From positions 1-16,066 of the forward strand of contig CANQMJ010000051.1 of the NCBI GenBank assembly GCA_947624945.1: a DNA stretch of 16,066 nt. Reading direction: 5' to 3'. The position numbers were made by a program, and so were the translations under genes. Every line of letters starts with the position of its first letter. Position 1 is the first letter of the stretch. The DNA comes from an uncultured Clostridia bacterium (GTDB taxonomy: Bacteria > Bacillota > Clostridia > Oscillospirales > CAG-272). Positions 1 to 7,053 of this stretch are shown one piece after another. Under the pieces are notes generated by a model. It was not told the DNA's origin. It saw nothing but the letters and a program-made list of their open reading frames with translations, and did not search any database.

Positions 1-339
1 AGCGGAATGATCGTGACGAATCCGAACGGCGGAATGATAGAGCCGAGAACATTTCATGACTATTACGAAGCTATCCTGAAGCTTGCGGGACTTCGGCATC
101 TCACTTTCCACGCACTGCGTCACACGTTTGCATCACGTGCGCTCGAGCAGGGAATGGACGCAAAAACACTTTCTGTGATTCTCGGTCATGCTTCGGTGGC
201 GTTTACACTTGACAGGTACGCACACGTGCTCGTAGACCATAAGATCGAGGAAATGAACCGCATGCAGTCGCTCTATACTCATCCGGCAGTTATCACGCCT
301 AACACAGCAAATGTTTCACTCGGTAATTCGACGCCGTAA
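1..339 (+). CDS. Tyrosine recombinase/phage-type integrase, C-terminal fragment
   Basis: The frame is open from the first base of the window, so the true start lies outside and only about 112 residues are visible. The fragment carries the second half of the tyrosine recombinase catalytic domain: the HALRHTFA box (catalytic His and second Arg), the LGHAS box (His) and DRYAHV with the nucleophilic tyrosine at codon 217-219. In this family these residues cut and rejoin DNA through a 3'-phosphotyrosine link. A short tail of about 40 residues follows the tyrosine and ends at TAA 337-339. A terminator follows directly, and two tRNA genes lie about 310 bp downstream with their 3' ends facing this gene, the usual place for an element that integrates into a tRNA gene. 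The subfamily cannot be told from this part alone; the DRYAH motif with a short tail is typical of integrases of Gram-positive phages and integrative elements. Confidence 0.93.
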   Translation, partial: SGMIVTNPNGGMIEPRTFHDYYEAILKLAGLRHLTFHALRHTFASRALEQGMDAKTLSVILGHASVAFTLDRYAHVLVDHKIEEMNRMQSLYTHPAVITPNTANVSLGNSTP

Positions 340-358
340 CAGGCGAACAGACAAAGAG

Positions 359-409
359 CATGGGTGCATTCGCAAACGAATGCACCCATGACCTTACATA
401 TATTTTTTT
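359..409 (+). terminator. Strong hairpin terminator after the integrase gene
   Basis: A perfect 14-bp stem (359-372 with 377-390) closed by a 4-nt loop, followed about 11 nt later by a run of seven T (403-409). It begins 19 bp after the integrase stop. The distance from stem to T-run is longer than in an ideal intrinsic terminator, so the stem may instead be a transcript-protecting 3' hairpin or an element-end structure. Confidence 0.6.
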
Positions 410-608
410 GCCGCATATATCAGGAAAATGCCGTGTATCAATGTCAAATCAAATGAAAAATGAGCTTTTTGCGGCAAACATCGAATTTAGCATTATACAC
501 AATCGGCAAGTTATAATTTGTGCGTTATCACTATTATTGTAATGAAAAATGAGGGGTATTCAAGGGGTATGAAATTGCCTTTTTCCTCCACTTTCGCCTC
601 AAATAACG
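391..608. other. AT-rich gene-free stretch between integrase and tRNA genes
   Basis: No convincing gene is seen. It contains an 8-bp inverted repeat (TTTGCCGC 407-414 and GCGGCAAA 471-478), a 13-bp direct repeat (AATGAAAAATGAG at 452-464 and 541-553) and two AGGGGTAT boxes (552-559, 563-570). A 60-codon open frame at 360-542 starts inside the terminator hairpin, has no ribosome binding site and resembles nothing known. The composition is clearly more AT-rich than the genes to the right of the tRNAs and fits the end of an integrated element. Confidence 0.55.
552..570. repeat. Tandem AGGGGTAT boxes, possible integrase arm-type sites
   Basis: AGGGGTAT occurs at 552-559 and again at 563-570, start to start 11 bp, which is one helical turn. 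Short direct repeats in phase and close to the integrase end of an element are what arm-type binding sites of the integrase N-terminal domain look like. That role is inferred from position and spacing only. Confidence 0.35.
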
Positions 609-609
609 C

Positions 610-650
610 AAAAAACAGCCTGTTTTGCACCAAAACAAGCTGTTTTTTTT
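610..650 (-). terminator. Terminator of the tRNA transcript, potentially bidirectional
   Basis: A near-perfect hairpin: 10 bp (610-619 with 639-648), one mismatch, then 7 bp (621-627 with 631-637) around a 3-nt loop. A-tract and T-tract flank it on both sides, so it could stop transcripts from either direction. It begins three bases beyond the 3' end of the initiator tRNA on the minus strand, fitting termination of the two-tRNA transcript. Confidence 0.85.
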
Positions 651-652
651 AA

Positions 653-726
653 TTGCGGAGGCAGGATTTGAACCTGCGACCTTCGGGTTATGAGCCCAAC
701 GAGCTACCGGACTGCTCCACTCCGCG
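653..726 (-). tRNA. Initiator tRNA-fMet (anticodon CAU)
   Basis: Read on the minus strand the sequence folds as a complete 74-nt tRNA without encoded CCA. The anticodon loop is CTCATAA, giving anticodon CAU. Two hallmarks of a bacterial initiator tRNA are visible: position 1 is C facing A72 (unpaired acceptor end, needed for formylation), and the anticodon stem ends in three consecutive G-C pairs (GGG/CCC). The T arm has GGTTCAAATCC. It is therefore the translation-starting fMet tRNA rather than an elongator Met or Ile2 tRNA. It lies 6 bp downstream of tRNA-Leu in one transcript. Confidence 0.97.
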
Positions 727-732
727 ATATAT

Positions 733-816
733 TGCCGCTGACCGGACTTGAACCGGTACGGATTTTACTCCGGCGGATTTTAAGTCCGCTGCGTCTGCCG
801 ATTACGCCACAGCGGC
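733..816 (-). tRNA. tRNA-Leu (anticodon UAA)
   Basis: On the minus strand an 84-nt class II tRNA: 7-bp acceptor stem GCCGCTG/CAGCGGC, anticodon loop CTTAAAA with anticodon UAA, an extended variable arm as expected for leucine tRNAs, T loop TTCAAGT and discriminator A. CCA is not encoded. It is the promoter-proximal gene of the two-tRNA unit. Confidence 0.97.
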
Positions 817-839
817 ACGTTTCCGTGTCAGCGTGATGT

Positions 840-868
840 ATTATAGCACATAAGGCGGCGCTTGTCAA
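840..868 (-). promoter_or_regulatory. Consensus promoter for the tRNA pair
   Basis: On the minus strand TTGACA (868-863) and TATAAT (845-840) are separated by exactly 17 bp, a perfect sigma-A consensus about 23 bp upstream of tRNA-Leu, as expected for a highly transcribed stable RNA unit. Confidence 0.92.
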
Positions 869-907
869 TACCAATTCACAAACTTTTCGTTTTTTAAAAA
901 ACATTAC

Positions 908-936
908 TTGCATTTGTCGAAAATATGTGCTATAGT
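908..936 (+). promoter_or_regulatory. Promoter for yhaO-yhaN
   Basis: TTGCAT (908-913) and TATAGT (931-936) are 17 bp apart, upstream of yhaO and divergent from the tRNA promoter. A 12-bp perfect palindrome, ATATCATGATAT (952-963), lies just after the expected transcription start and could be a repressor site. Confidence 0.7.
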
Positions 937-996
937 ATAATTTGTATAATTATATCATGATATGCAGGAGTTCGGCGAATAAGCCGACATCGTGGA

Positions 997-2109
997 ATGC
1001 TTAAAATAATACACACGGGCGACATACATCTCGACAGTCCGTTTTCGGGTCTTGACGAAAAGCACGCCGAGACGCGGCGGACTGAGCTGCGCGGGACGTT
1101 TTCGTCGCTTATGACATACGCGCGCATGAACGGCGTCGACATAATGCTCATAGCCGGCGACATGTTCGACCGCGGATTCGTCACGCGCGAAACGATCGCG
1201 CTCGTCATGCGCGAGTTCTCGCGCGTTCCGTCGTGCCGGATAATAATAAGTCCCGGCAACCACGACCCGTACACGTCCGACAGCGTGTGGGACAGGGTCA
1301 GATTTCCCGACAACGTCTACATATTCGACAGCAGTACGCTTCAGAAGTTCGAATTTCCCGAGATAAACTGCGACGTGTACGGCTACGCCTTCACGGGCGA
1401 GACGATGACGACGACGCCGATAACGCACGCCGACATCGACGGCAGGCTCCATCTCTTGTGCGCTCACTGCGACCTCGACGCGCCCGCGTCCGTGTATGCG
1501 CCCGTGACGACGTCGCAGCTCGTCACCTCCGGTTTTAACTATGCCGCACTCGCGCACGTCCACAACCCGCCCGAGCTGTCCCGTATCGGCAGCTGCGTAT
1601 ATGGCTACTGCGGATGCCTCGAGGGGCGGGGATTTGACGAAGTCGGCGCGAAAAGTGCGCTTTATATTGAAATGGAAGACGACGGAAAATGCTCGGTGCG
1701 CAAGCTGTCGTTCTCACGCAGACGGTACGAAGCGGTCGACGTGAACGTAACGGGCGCGCAGTCGACGTCCGAGGTGAAAGAGCGCATCATCGCCTCGATA
1801 CGCGAGCACAAATTCGGCGAGGACGTTATGCTTCGCGCCGTTTTGACCGGCGAGCTGCCGCAGTCGATGGTGCTGTCGCCGCGCGCGGTCGCGGACGGCA
1901 TCGACGCCGTATTCGCGCTCGAGGTGCGCGATGAAACGACGCCGGCGCTCAATACCGATTATCTGCGCGAGGACCCGACAGTCAAAGGCGCGTTTTACCG
2001 CGTGCTCGAACCGGCGCTTTACGATCCCGACCCGAAAAAGAGAAAAACTGCGCTCCGCGCGCTGCGGTACGGGCTCGCAGCCATGGCGGGCGAAAGCATA
2101 ACCGACTGA
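997..2109 (+). CDS. yhaO: YhaO-like metallophosphoesterase, DNA repair exonuclease (SbcD-type subunit)
   Basis: A 370-residue protein with the full calcineurin-like metallophosphoesterase signature: DIHLDSP (D9, H11), GDMFD (D55, D58), GNHD (87-90), the metal-binding His of CAHCD (H157) and AHVHNP (H187, H189). These residues bind two metal ions, typically Mn2+, and hydrolyse phosphodiester bonds in Mre11/SbcD-type nucleases. The remaining C-terminal part, about 160 residues, corresponds to the cap and partner-binding region. The length fits YhaO, which works with the ABC/SMC-like ATPase YhaN encoded next. The ATG at 997 is the only standard start after the upstream in-frame stop at 958-960. 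The GGAG at 967-970 is too far away to be a good ribosome binding site, so initiation may be weak. Exact DNA substrates of YhaO/YhaN complexes are poorly known; a role in processing broken or blocked DNA ends is inferred from SbcCD. Confidence 0.92.
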   Translation: MLKIIHTGDIHLDSPFSGLDEKHAETRRTELRGTFSSLMTYARMNGVDIMLIAGDMFDRGFVTRETIALVMREFSRVPSCRIIISPGNHDPYTSDSVWDRVRFPDNVYIFDSSTLQKFEFPEINCDVYGYAFTGETMTTTPITHADIDGRLHLLCAHCDLDAPASVYAPVTTSQLVTSGFNYAALAHVHNPPELSRIGSCVYGYCGCLEGRGFDEVGAKSALYIEMEDDGKCSVRKLSFSRRRYEAVDVNVTGAQSTSEVKERIIASIREHKFGEDVMLRAVLTGELPQSMVLSPRAVADGIDAVFALEVRDETTPALNTDYLREDPTVKGAFYRVLEPALYDPDPKKRKTALRALRYGLAAMAGESITD

Positions 2110-2156
2110 GCATGCGCTATAATTATGATAAAATCTGTGAGAGGACGTGATACGGC

Positions 2157-4436
2157 ATGGTGATAGAAAAACTTAATATCGTGTCGTTCGGGCACCTGTC
2201 GAACCGCGAGATCGTCCTCGGACCGAACATAAACGTCATCGAGGGCGGCAACGAGTCGGGCAAGTCCACCGTCGCCGCGTTTATAAAATTCATCCTCTAC
2301 GGCATAAAGGACAAGGGCGACGTCGCCGAGCGGAAACTGTACATAAACTGGAACGGCACGACCGCTTCGGGGTCAATGACGGTATTCGCGGACGGCAAGC
2401 ATATAAAGATCGAACGCACGCTGACCGTCGACGCCGAGTCCGGCACGTCGCGCGAGAACGTGCGCATGACCGATATCGACACGGGGCTCGCGCTCTATAA
2501 GGGCAAATGTCCCGGCGAGGCGCTGTTCGGCGTGCCCGAGGACGTGTTCGTCGGCACCGCGTTCGTGCGGCAGATAGGCGGGACGAGTCTTGACGGCGAA
2601 AAAATGAGCGCCGCCGCCGAGAATCTCCTTTTCTCCGCCGACGAAGCTGTCAACACGAAAAAAGCCGCCGAAAAGCTCGAGGGCGTGCGCCGCGGACTTT
2701 TGCACAAGAACGGCAAGGGCGGCTCCATATACGAAAAGGAAACCGTCCGCGATAAGCTCTCCGAAGTCCTCGAACGCGCGAAAAAATCGTCCGGCGACCT
2801 CATCGCCGTCGAAACGTCGCTTTCGGAGCTGAACGAGGCGCGCGAGGTCGCGATAAAGAACCGCGAAAAGACGCGCGCACGCGTCGCCGGATATGAAACG
2901 GTGATGAACAAGCGCCGCTTCGCCGAGCTCGCAGCGGCAAAGGACGAGCTTGCATCGCTATACGAAAAAAAGGACGCGCTCCTGCGCGAAGGCGTCGTCA
3001 ACGGCAGCTTTCCCGACAGCGCATACATAAACGAACTGCGCACCGTATCGGGCGCGATGACGGCGACGAGCGCGTCGATAAACACTATATCGCGCAGTCT
3101 CGACTCGCTGCGCACCGAAGAAGCGTCCGCGCCGGACAGAATGCTTTACGAAATGTTCGACAGCAACGCAAACGCACGCGCCGACATAGGCAAGGAATTC
3201 GACGACCTGCATACGCAGAGAAATGTTCTCGGCATAAGCTCGCTCGTTACCGTCATACTCGCCGTCGCATGCGCGGTGATAGTGATACTTTTCAGATCGG
3301 TACCGAACGTGGTGATATGGCTGTCCATCGCGACGGCGGTACTCGCGACGGCGGCAGTGCTTATGGCGATAGTGTCCATACACGCCGAAAACAAAGCCGG
3401 TAAACGGCTGCAATACTACGGCGCCGACGACAGAAAGCAGCTGCCCGCGCGGCTCGACGAGCTGTCGGAGGGTGCGCGCGTACACCGCGAACTCAACGAA
3501 AAGATCGCGGCGACAGAAGCCGAAAGATACGTGCAGTACTCGGTCTATGACGACGAAAAGGACGAGGCGCGCGAGCTCCTTCACAGGCGCGGCATCGACG
3601 TCTCCGACGACGGCGCGCTTGCGGGAGCCGTCACAGACGCGATAGCGAACTGCACATCGCTCTATGAGCGCGACCGCGCCCTCTCCGAGGAGATCGAGCG
3701 CGCGCGCGGGACTGTCGCCGTACTCGAGCAGAGACTCGAATGCGTCGACGAAAACGAGGTCATGGAGGCGGCGAAGCTGATAGACGAGAGCGCATATGAG
3801 TCCATATCCGCCGCCGACCTGCGGCGCGAGCGCGATTTCACCGAAAACGCAGTGACAAAGCTGACCGAGCGCATACACGAGCTCGAGCTGAAGCGGACCG
3901 AGCTGATGTCGCGCCGCGACGACCCGTCCGCTATCGCGGTGAAGCTTGACGAGTTGAACCGCGACATCGACGACGACAGAGCGCGCCTCGACGCGTGCGT
4001 TCTCGCGATAGAATCGCTCGAACGCGCGGGACGCGAGGTGCGCGAGAGCGTGGCGCCGCGTCTGCGCGAATACGCGCGCAACTATCTCGGCACGGCGACG
4101 GGAGGCAAATACTCCGAGCTGTCGCTCGACGGCGCGTTCTCGATGTCGCTGTCCGCGGACGGCGCGTACCGCGACCTCGACAATATGAGCGCAGGAACGT
4201 GCGACGCCGCGTATCTCTCTTTGCGGCTCGCGCTCGTGAAGCTGCTTTACAGGCGAGAGACGCCCGCGCTCGTGTTCGACGAATCGCTCTGCCGCATGGA
4301 CGACGGGAGAGCGTCCGCGATGCTGTCGATGATAGCAAGCGACGGCGCGCAGGCGCTGATACTGACGTGCCAGACGCGCGAGAGACGGCTGCTCTCGTCC
4401 GTATGCCCCGACGCGCACATCACGATACTTCAATAA
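2157..4436 (+). CDS. yhaN: YhaN-like ABC/SMC-type ATPase with central membrane hairpin
   Basis: A 759-residue Rad50/SbcC-like ATPase. The N-terminus begins with the family-typical strand (KLNIVSFG) and Walker A GGNESGKST at residues 30-38. Long charged helical regions, probably coiled coil, fill about 170-350 and 420-640. Near residues 362-408 lie two hydrophobic segments separated by a short polar turn; such a membrane hairpin in the middle of the coiled coil is characteristic of YhaN and absent from SbcC/Rad50. The C-terminal half-site has an ABC-signature-like MSAGTCDAAYLSLRLAL (about 677-693) and Walker B ALVFDESL (about 704-711). It begins 47 bp after yhaO with GAGGA at 2141-2145, so the two are clearly cotranscribed. 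The membrane hairpin would tether the nuclease complex to the membrane; the cellular role is inferred. Confidence 0.9.
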   Translation: MVIEKLNIVSFGHLSNREIVLGPNINVIEGGNESGKSTVAAFIKFILYGIKDKGDVAERKLYINWNGTTASGSMTVFADGKHIKIERTLTVDAESGTSRENVRMTDIDTGLALYKGKCPGEALFGVPEDVFVGTAFVRQIGGTSLDGEKMSAAAENLLFSADEAVNTKKAAEKLEGVRRGLLHKNGKGGSIYEKETVRDKLSEVLERAKKSSGDLIAVETSLSELNEAREVAIKNREKTRARVAGYETVMNKRRFAELAAAKDELASLYEKKDALLREGVVNGSFPDSAYINELRTVSGAMTATSASINTISRSLDSLRTEEASAPDRMLYEMFDSNANARADIGKEFDDLHTQRNVLGISSLVTVILAVACAVIVILFRSVPNVVIWLSIATAVLATAAVLMAIVSIHAENKAGKRLQYYGADDRKQLPARLDELSEGARVHRELNEKIAATEAERYVQYSVYDDEKDEARELLHRRGIDVSDDGALAGAVTDAIANCTSLYERDRALSEEIERARGTVAVLEQRLECVDENEVMEAAKLIDESAYESISAADLRRERDFTENAVTKLTERIHELELKRTELMSRRDDPSAIAVKLDELNRDIDDDRARLDACVLAIESLERAGREVRESVAPRLREYARNYLGTATGGKYSELSLDGAFSMSLSADGAYRDLDNMSAGTCDAAYLSLRLALVKLLYRRETPALVFDESLCRMDDGRASAMLSMIASDGAQALILTCQTRERRLLSSVCPDAHITILQ

Positions 4437-4451
4437 AACCTATATCAGAAC

Positions 4452-4480
4452 TTGACAGTACCGGCGTCGGGGTGTAACAT
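4452..4480 (+). promoter_or_regulatory. Candidate promoter upstream of the ABC permease
   Basis: TTGACA (4452-4457) with TAACAT (4475-4480) at a 17-bp spacing, just downstream of the yhaN stop. The -35 is perfect and the -10 moderate. A transcript from it would run straight into the hairpin at 4492-4524, so expression of the permease from here would depend on read-through. Confidence 0.5.
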
Positions 4481-4491
4481 TATCGCAAAGG

Positions 4492-4524
4492 GCGATGATG
4501 CGCCGCGCGCCGGTATCGCTTTTT
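4492..4524 (+). terminator. Hairpin with T-run: yhaN terminator or attenuator
   Basis: GCGAT (4492-4496) pairs with ATCGC (4515-4519) around an inner GCGC/GCGC stem, followed by five T (4520-4524). Competing pairings exist: ATCGC at 4482-4486 with the same GCGAT, and TACCGGCG (4459-4466) with CGCCGGTA (4508-4515). The simplest reading is the end of the yhaN transcript; the alternatives would allow attenuation of the promoter at 4452. Confidence 0.5.
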
Positions 4525-4564
4525 GCGGAATCTGAAAAATATTTTGACTTTTTTCTATAAAACC

Positions 4565-4595
4565 TTGCATATGACGCGGCGTCATATGTTACACT
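4565..4595 (+). promoter_or_regulatory. 21-bp perfect palindrome in a promoter-like region (operator)
   Basis: CATATGACGC (4568-4577) and GCGTCATATG (4579-4588) form a perfect inverted repeat around a single central G. It overlaps a TTGCAT -35-like box (4565-4570) and precedes a TACACT -10-like box (4590-4595), giving a 19-bp spacer. The ATGAC/GTCAT half-sites resemble TetR-family operators, while a dyad inside a 19-bp spacer is the arrangement of MerR-regulated promoters. No cognate regulator gene is adjacent. Repression or activation of the ABC transporter from this site is inferred. Confidence 0.55.
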
Positions 4596-4655
4596 GACGG
4601 CGCGACACGGAAAAACGGCGCGTTTATTTAACGTATTCGGGAGGAAAGCAGGAAA

Positions 4656-6941
4656 ATGATAGCGCAACTCGCACAGTATCTGTATAAGACCGTAAAGCTG
4701 GCATGCAAAAACGTGCTCTCGAACGTTCGCGAGTACGCGTGCTTTTTTGCCGCAGTCTTTATTATACAGGTTTTCTTCACGTCGCTTTCCATGGTGCTGT
4801 TCAACAACGATAAGACAGAGTGGACGCGCGTGTGCGAGGAATACTCCTATCACGCAGTGCTGTACGACCTCAACGAGACGCAGAAGGTGATGCTCGAAAA
4901 CGGACGCGACACGGGACTTATCGTCTCCGGCAACGACGACGTTTACGACATCGTGCGCATGGTGGAGCACTACGACTTCTTCGACGACACATACTCCTAC
5001 GACATGTACTTCAACTACAAGGGCTCGACAGACGATCAGATAGCGAAGTCGCGCGACAGATTCGACACGCGTCTGATAAAGGATATATACAAGATGAACG
5101 ACACCGATCAGCACCCGACGCTTAAACACTCGCCGAGGCTGACGTTCTCGTCGTCCAATATGGGGTATAACAGAGCGTTTTACGCCATAGCGACAGTTCT
5201 TGTCGCGGTGCTGTCTGTGTTCCTGCTCGTGATGCTGTATAATATCAGGATCAACCACTACAAGTTTATCTACGGCATATACATGACGTTCGGCGCCGAC
5301 TTCGGCAAGCTCTTTGAGACCGCGTTCTTTGAGATGTTCGTCATATCGGTCATAACGTATCTGCCCGCCGTCGGCGCGTCGACGCTGATATCGTACCTGA
5401 TAATACATCTGCACGGGCTCCCGTATTACTTCTCATTCCCCGCCGCCGCGCTGACCGCGCTTTACGCGCTGATCGTGTTGCTCATATCTGTGTCGCTGCC
5501 GATGAGAACAGTCGCGTCGCGTCCGCCGATGACGCTGCTCGTATCGCAGGACAACTCGAATCTCGTTTCGTCGCCCCGCCGTTCGCTCAACATATTCGGC
5601 ACGAAATTCCCGTTCCAGTACGAGGTGTTTTCGACGTGGCGCTTCCGCAAGTATAATCTGCGTCTGCTCGTCTCGGCTGTGCTGTTCACGTCGCTGTTCA
5701 TATGCGGACTGTTCCTATCCGAGTTTACGGGCGTCATGCTGTCGGAGGAAAAGCCGCAGTTCACCGTCGACCTCTCGCCGACGAACATCACCTACGACGA
5801 TTTCATGCGCGACGAGCTATACGCGATAGACGGCGTCACGTTCGTCAGCAAGTCGAACACGACGCACGCCGTCAGCGAGGTCAGCCACATGCGCGTGAAC
5901 GCGGAAAGCACGCTGCCGAACTCTAATTTCGTCGTCCCGGGCAAGGACGCGGACAAGATGTACCGCATGTCGAGCGACGTAGAGTACAGAACGCTCGACG
6001 CGGACGTCGCGGCGGAGCTCGAAGCGCGCGGCTACGACTACGACGGCGACCTCTACTCCCCGCTGCGCGACGACAGATATATCGTGCTGTCCGATTCGAT
6101 AATGAACACGCGCCGCCTTGACTTAAAAGTCGGCGACACCGTCGACTTCGCAACGCTCGTGCGGTTTACGCAGGCGATAGACAGCGGCGTATACGGCAAG
6201 GCGCTTCTACGTCAGCAGCTTGAATCCGCCGAGTTCGACTATCACGAATTCACCGTCGGCGCCGTCATACACGATATGCCGTCGATACTGTTGCCCGTAT
6301 ACTTTTCCGAAAACGCGTACAAGGAAGTCACCGGCAACGACGTCAACTATTTCAACCTTGAGATATACGTAGACAACAGCCTCGACGTCGTCGAGACGAC
6401 GCGGATAGAAGACGAGCTTCGACAGTGGGCCGTCGATTACGGCGGCGCGAAGGTCACGAACACTCACGCCAACCACAGAAGGACCGTCGACGACGATAAG
6501 CAGTTCGACAAGATATTCACTCTTGTCGCATCGCTCCTTTTGACGATATCGCCGATGATATGGTTCTTCTCGCAGGCGCTCTACTACATCAAGCGCGAAA
6601 ACGAATTCACCATACTCGAGTCGCTCGGCGCGCGCGGCTCCGACATACGAAAGCTCTATATCTTCGGCGGCATATTTATGGGCACGCTCGCGTTTTTGTT
6701 CTGCATAATCCTCGGCTACGCGCTCTCGTACGGGCTGTATCTGATACTCAATATCGAGGTGCCGTACTGGACGCAGACGTGGGTGCGCTTCGCGTTCCAC
6801 ATGCCGTGGTACGCGATAACGCTGTCTATAATAATGTCGGTGTCGTGCGGATTCTTGTCGGCATATCTGCCGTACAAATTGAATGCGCGCAAAAAATCAA
6901 GGACGCTCGCGGTCGATACGCTGAGCGGGAACTCGGAATAA
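4656..6941 (+). CDS. FtsX/MacB-type ABC transporter permease, two-domain
   Basis: A 761-residue membrane protein with eight predicted membrane segments in two similar halves: about 28-48, 172-196, 222-250 and 260-282, then about 333-355, 618-640, 668-698 and 716-740. A large extracytoplasmic domain follows the first segment of each half (about 50-170 and 356-615). The pattern of one segment, a big outside loop and then three segments, repeated twice, is that of FtsX-type permeases of the type VII ABC class, which use ATP to pull on outside partners or extrude peptides and lipids rather than to import. The 10-segment BceB layout with one loop does not fit. Start ATG 4656 has GGGAGG at 4639-4644. 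The matching ATPase lies downstream at 7997 but is now separated by an inserted acetyltransferase gene. The substrate is unknown; antimicrobial peptide resistance or cell-envelope work are possibilities only. Confidence 0.87.
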   Translation: MIAQLAQYLYKTVKLACKNVLSNVREYACFFAAVFIIQVFFTSLSMVLFNNDKTEWTRVCEEYSYHAVLYDLNETQKVMLENGRDTGLIVSGNDDVYDIVRMVEHYDFFDDTYSYDMYFNYKGSTDDQIAKSRDRFDTRLIKDIYKMNDTDQHPTLKHSPRLTFSSSNMGYNRAFYAIATVLVAVLSVFLLVMLYNIRINHYKFIYGIYMTFGADFGKLFETAFFEMFVISVITYLPAVGASTLISYLIIHLHGLPYYFSFPAAALTALYALIVLLISVSLPMRTVASRPPMTLLVSQDNSNLVSSPRRSLNIFGTKFPFQYEVFSTWRFRKYNLRLLVSAVLFTSLFICGLFLSEFTGVMLSEEKPQFTVDLSPTNITYDDFMRDELYAIDGVTFVSKSNTTHAVSEVSHMRVNAESTLPNSNFVVPGKDADKMYRMSSDVEYRTLDADVAAELEARGYDYDGDLYSPLRDDRYIVLSDSIMNTRRLDLKVGDTVDFATLVRFTQAIDSGVYGKALLRQQLESAEFDYHEFTVGAVIHDMPSILLPVYFSENAYKEVTGNDVNYFNLEIYVDNSLDVVETTRIEDELRQWAVDYGGAKVTNTHANHRRTVDDDKQFDKIFTLVASLLLTISPMIWFFSQALYYIKRENEFTILESLGARGSDIRKLYIFGGIFMGTLAFLFCIILGYALSYGLYLILNIEVPYWTQTWVRFAFHMPWYAITLSIIMSVSCGFLSAYLPYKLNARKKSRTLAVDTLSGNSE

Positions 6942-6949
6942 ATGCGGGG
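6841..6949 (+). repeat. 109-bp direct repeat, copy A (3' end of the permease gene)
   Basis: This segment codes for the last 32 or so residues of the permease plus the stop codon and 8 following bases. It recurs at 7879-7987 with 101 of 109 bases identical. All eight differences are transitions. Confidence 0.95.
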
Positions 6950-7053
6950 CGTGCAGCTGTACCGCAAAACCGGATCTCTCCATAAGTCGTCTTTACCGAA
7001 GCCGACGCGATGAAGGATAGGTCGTTAAATTAGATTTTGAGAGAATACAAAAC

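Noticed and set aside
360..542. 60-codon open frame after the integrase
   Set aside because: Its ATG is inside the terminator hairpin, it has no ribosome binding site and the product resembles nothing known.
704..913. Minus-strand open frame over the tRNA genes
   Set aside because: It runs through both tRNA genes and their promoter.
2958..4433. 491-codon minus-strand open frame opposite yhaN
   Set aside because: The strand opposite carries a clear YhaN with all ATPase motifs; the antisense product is Arg/Val/His-rich with no recognisable domain, a common by-product of GC-rich coding DNA.
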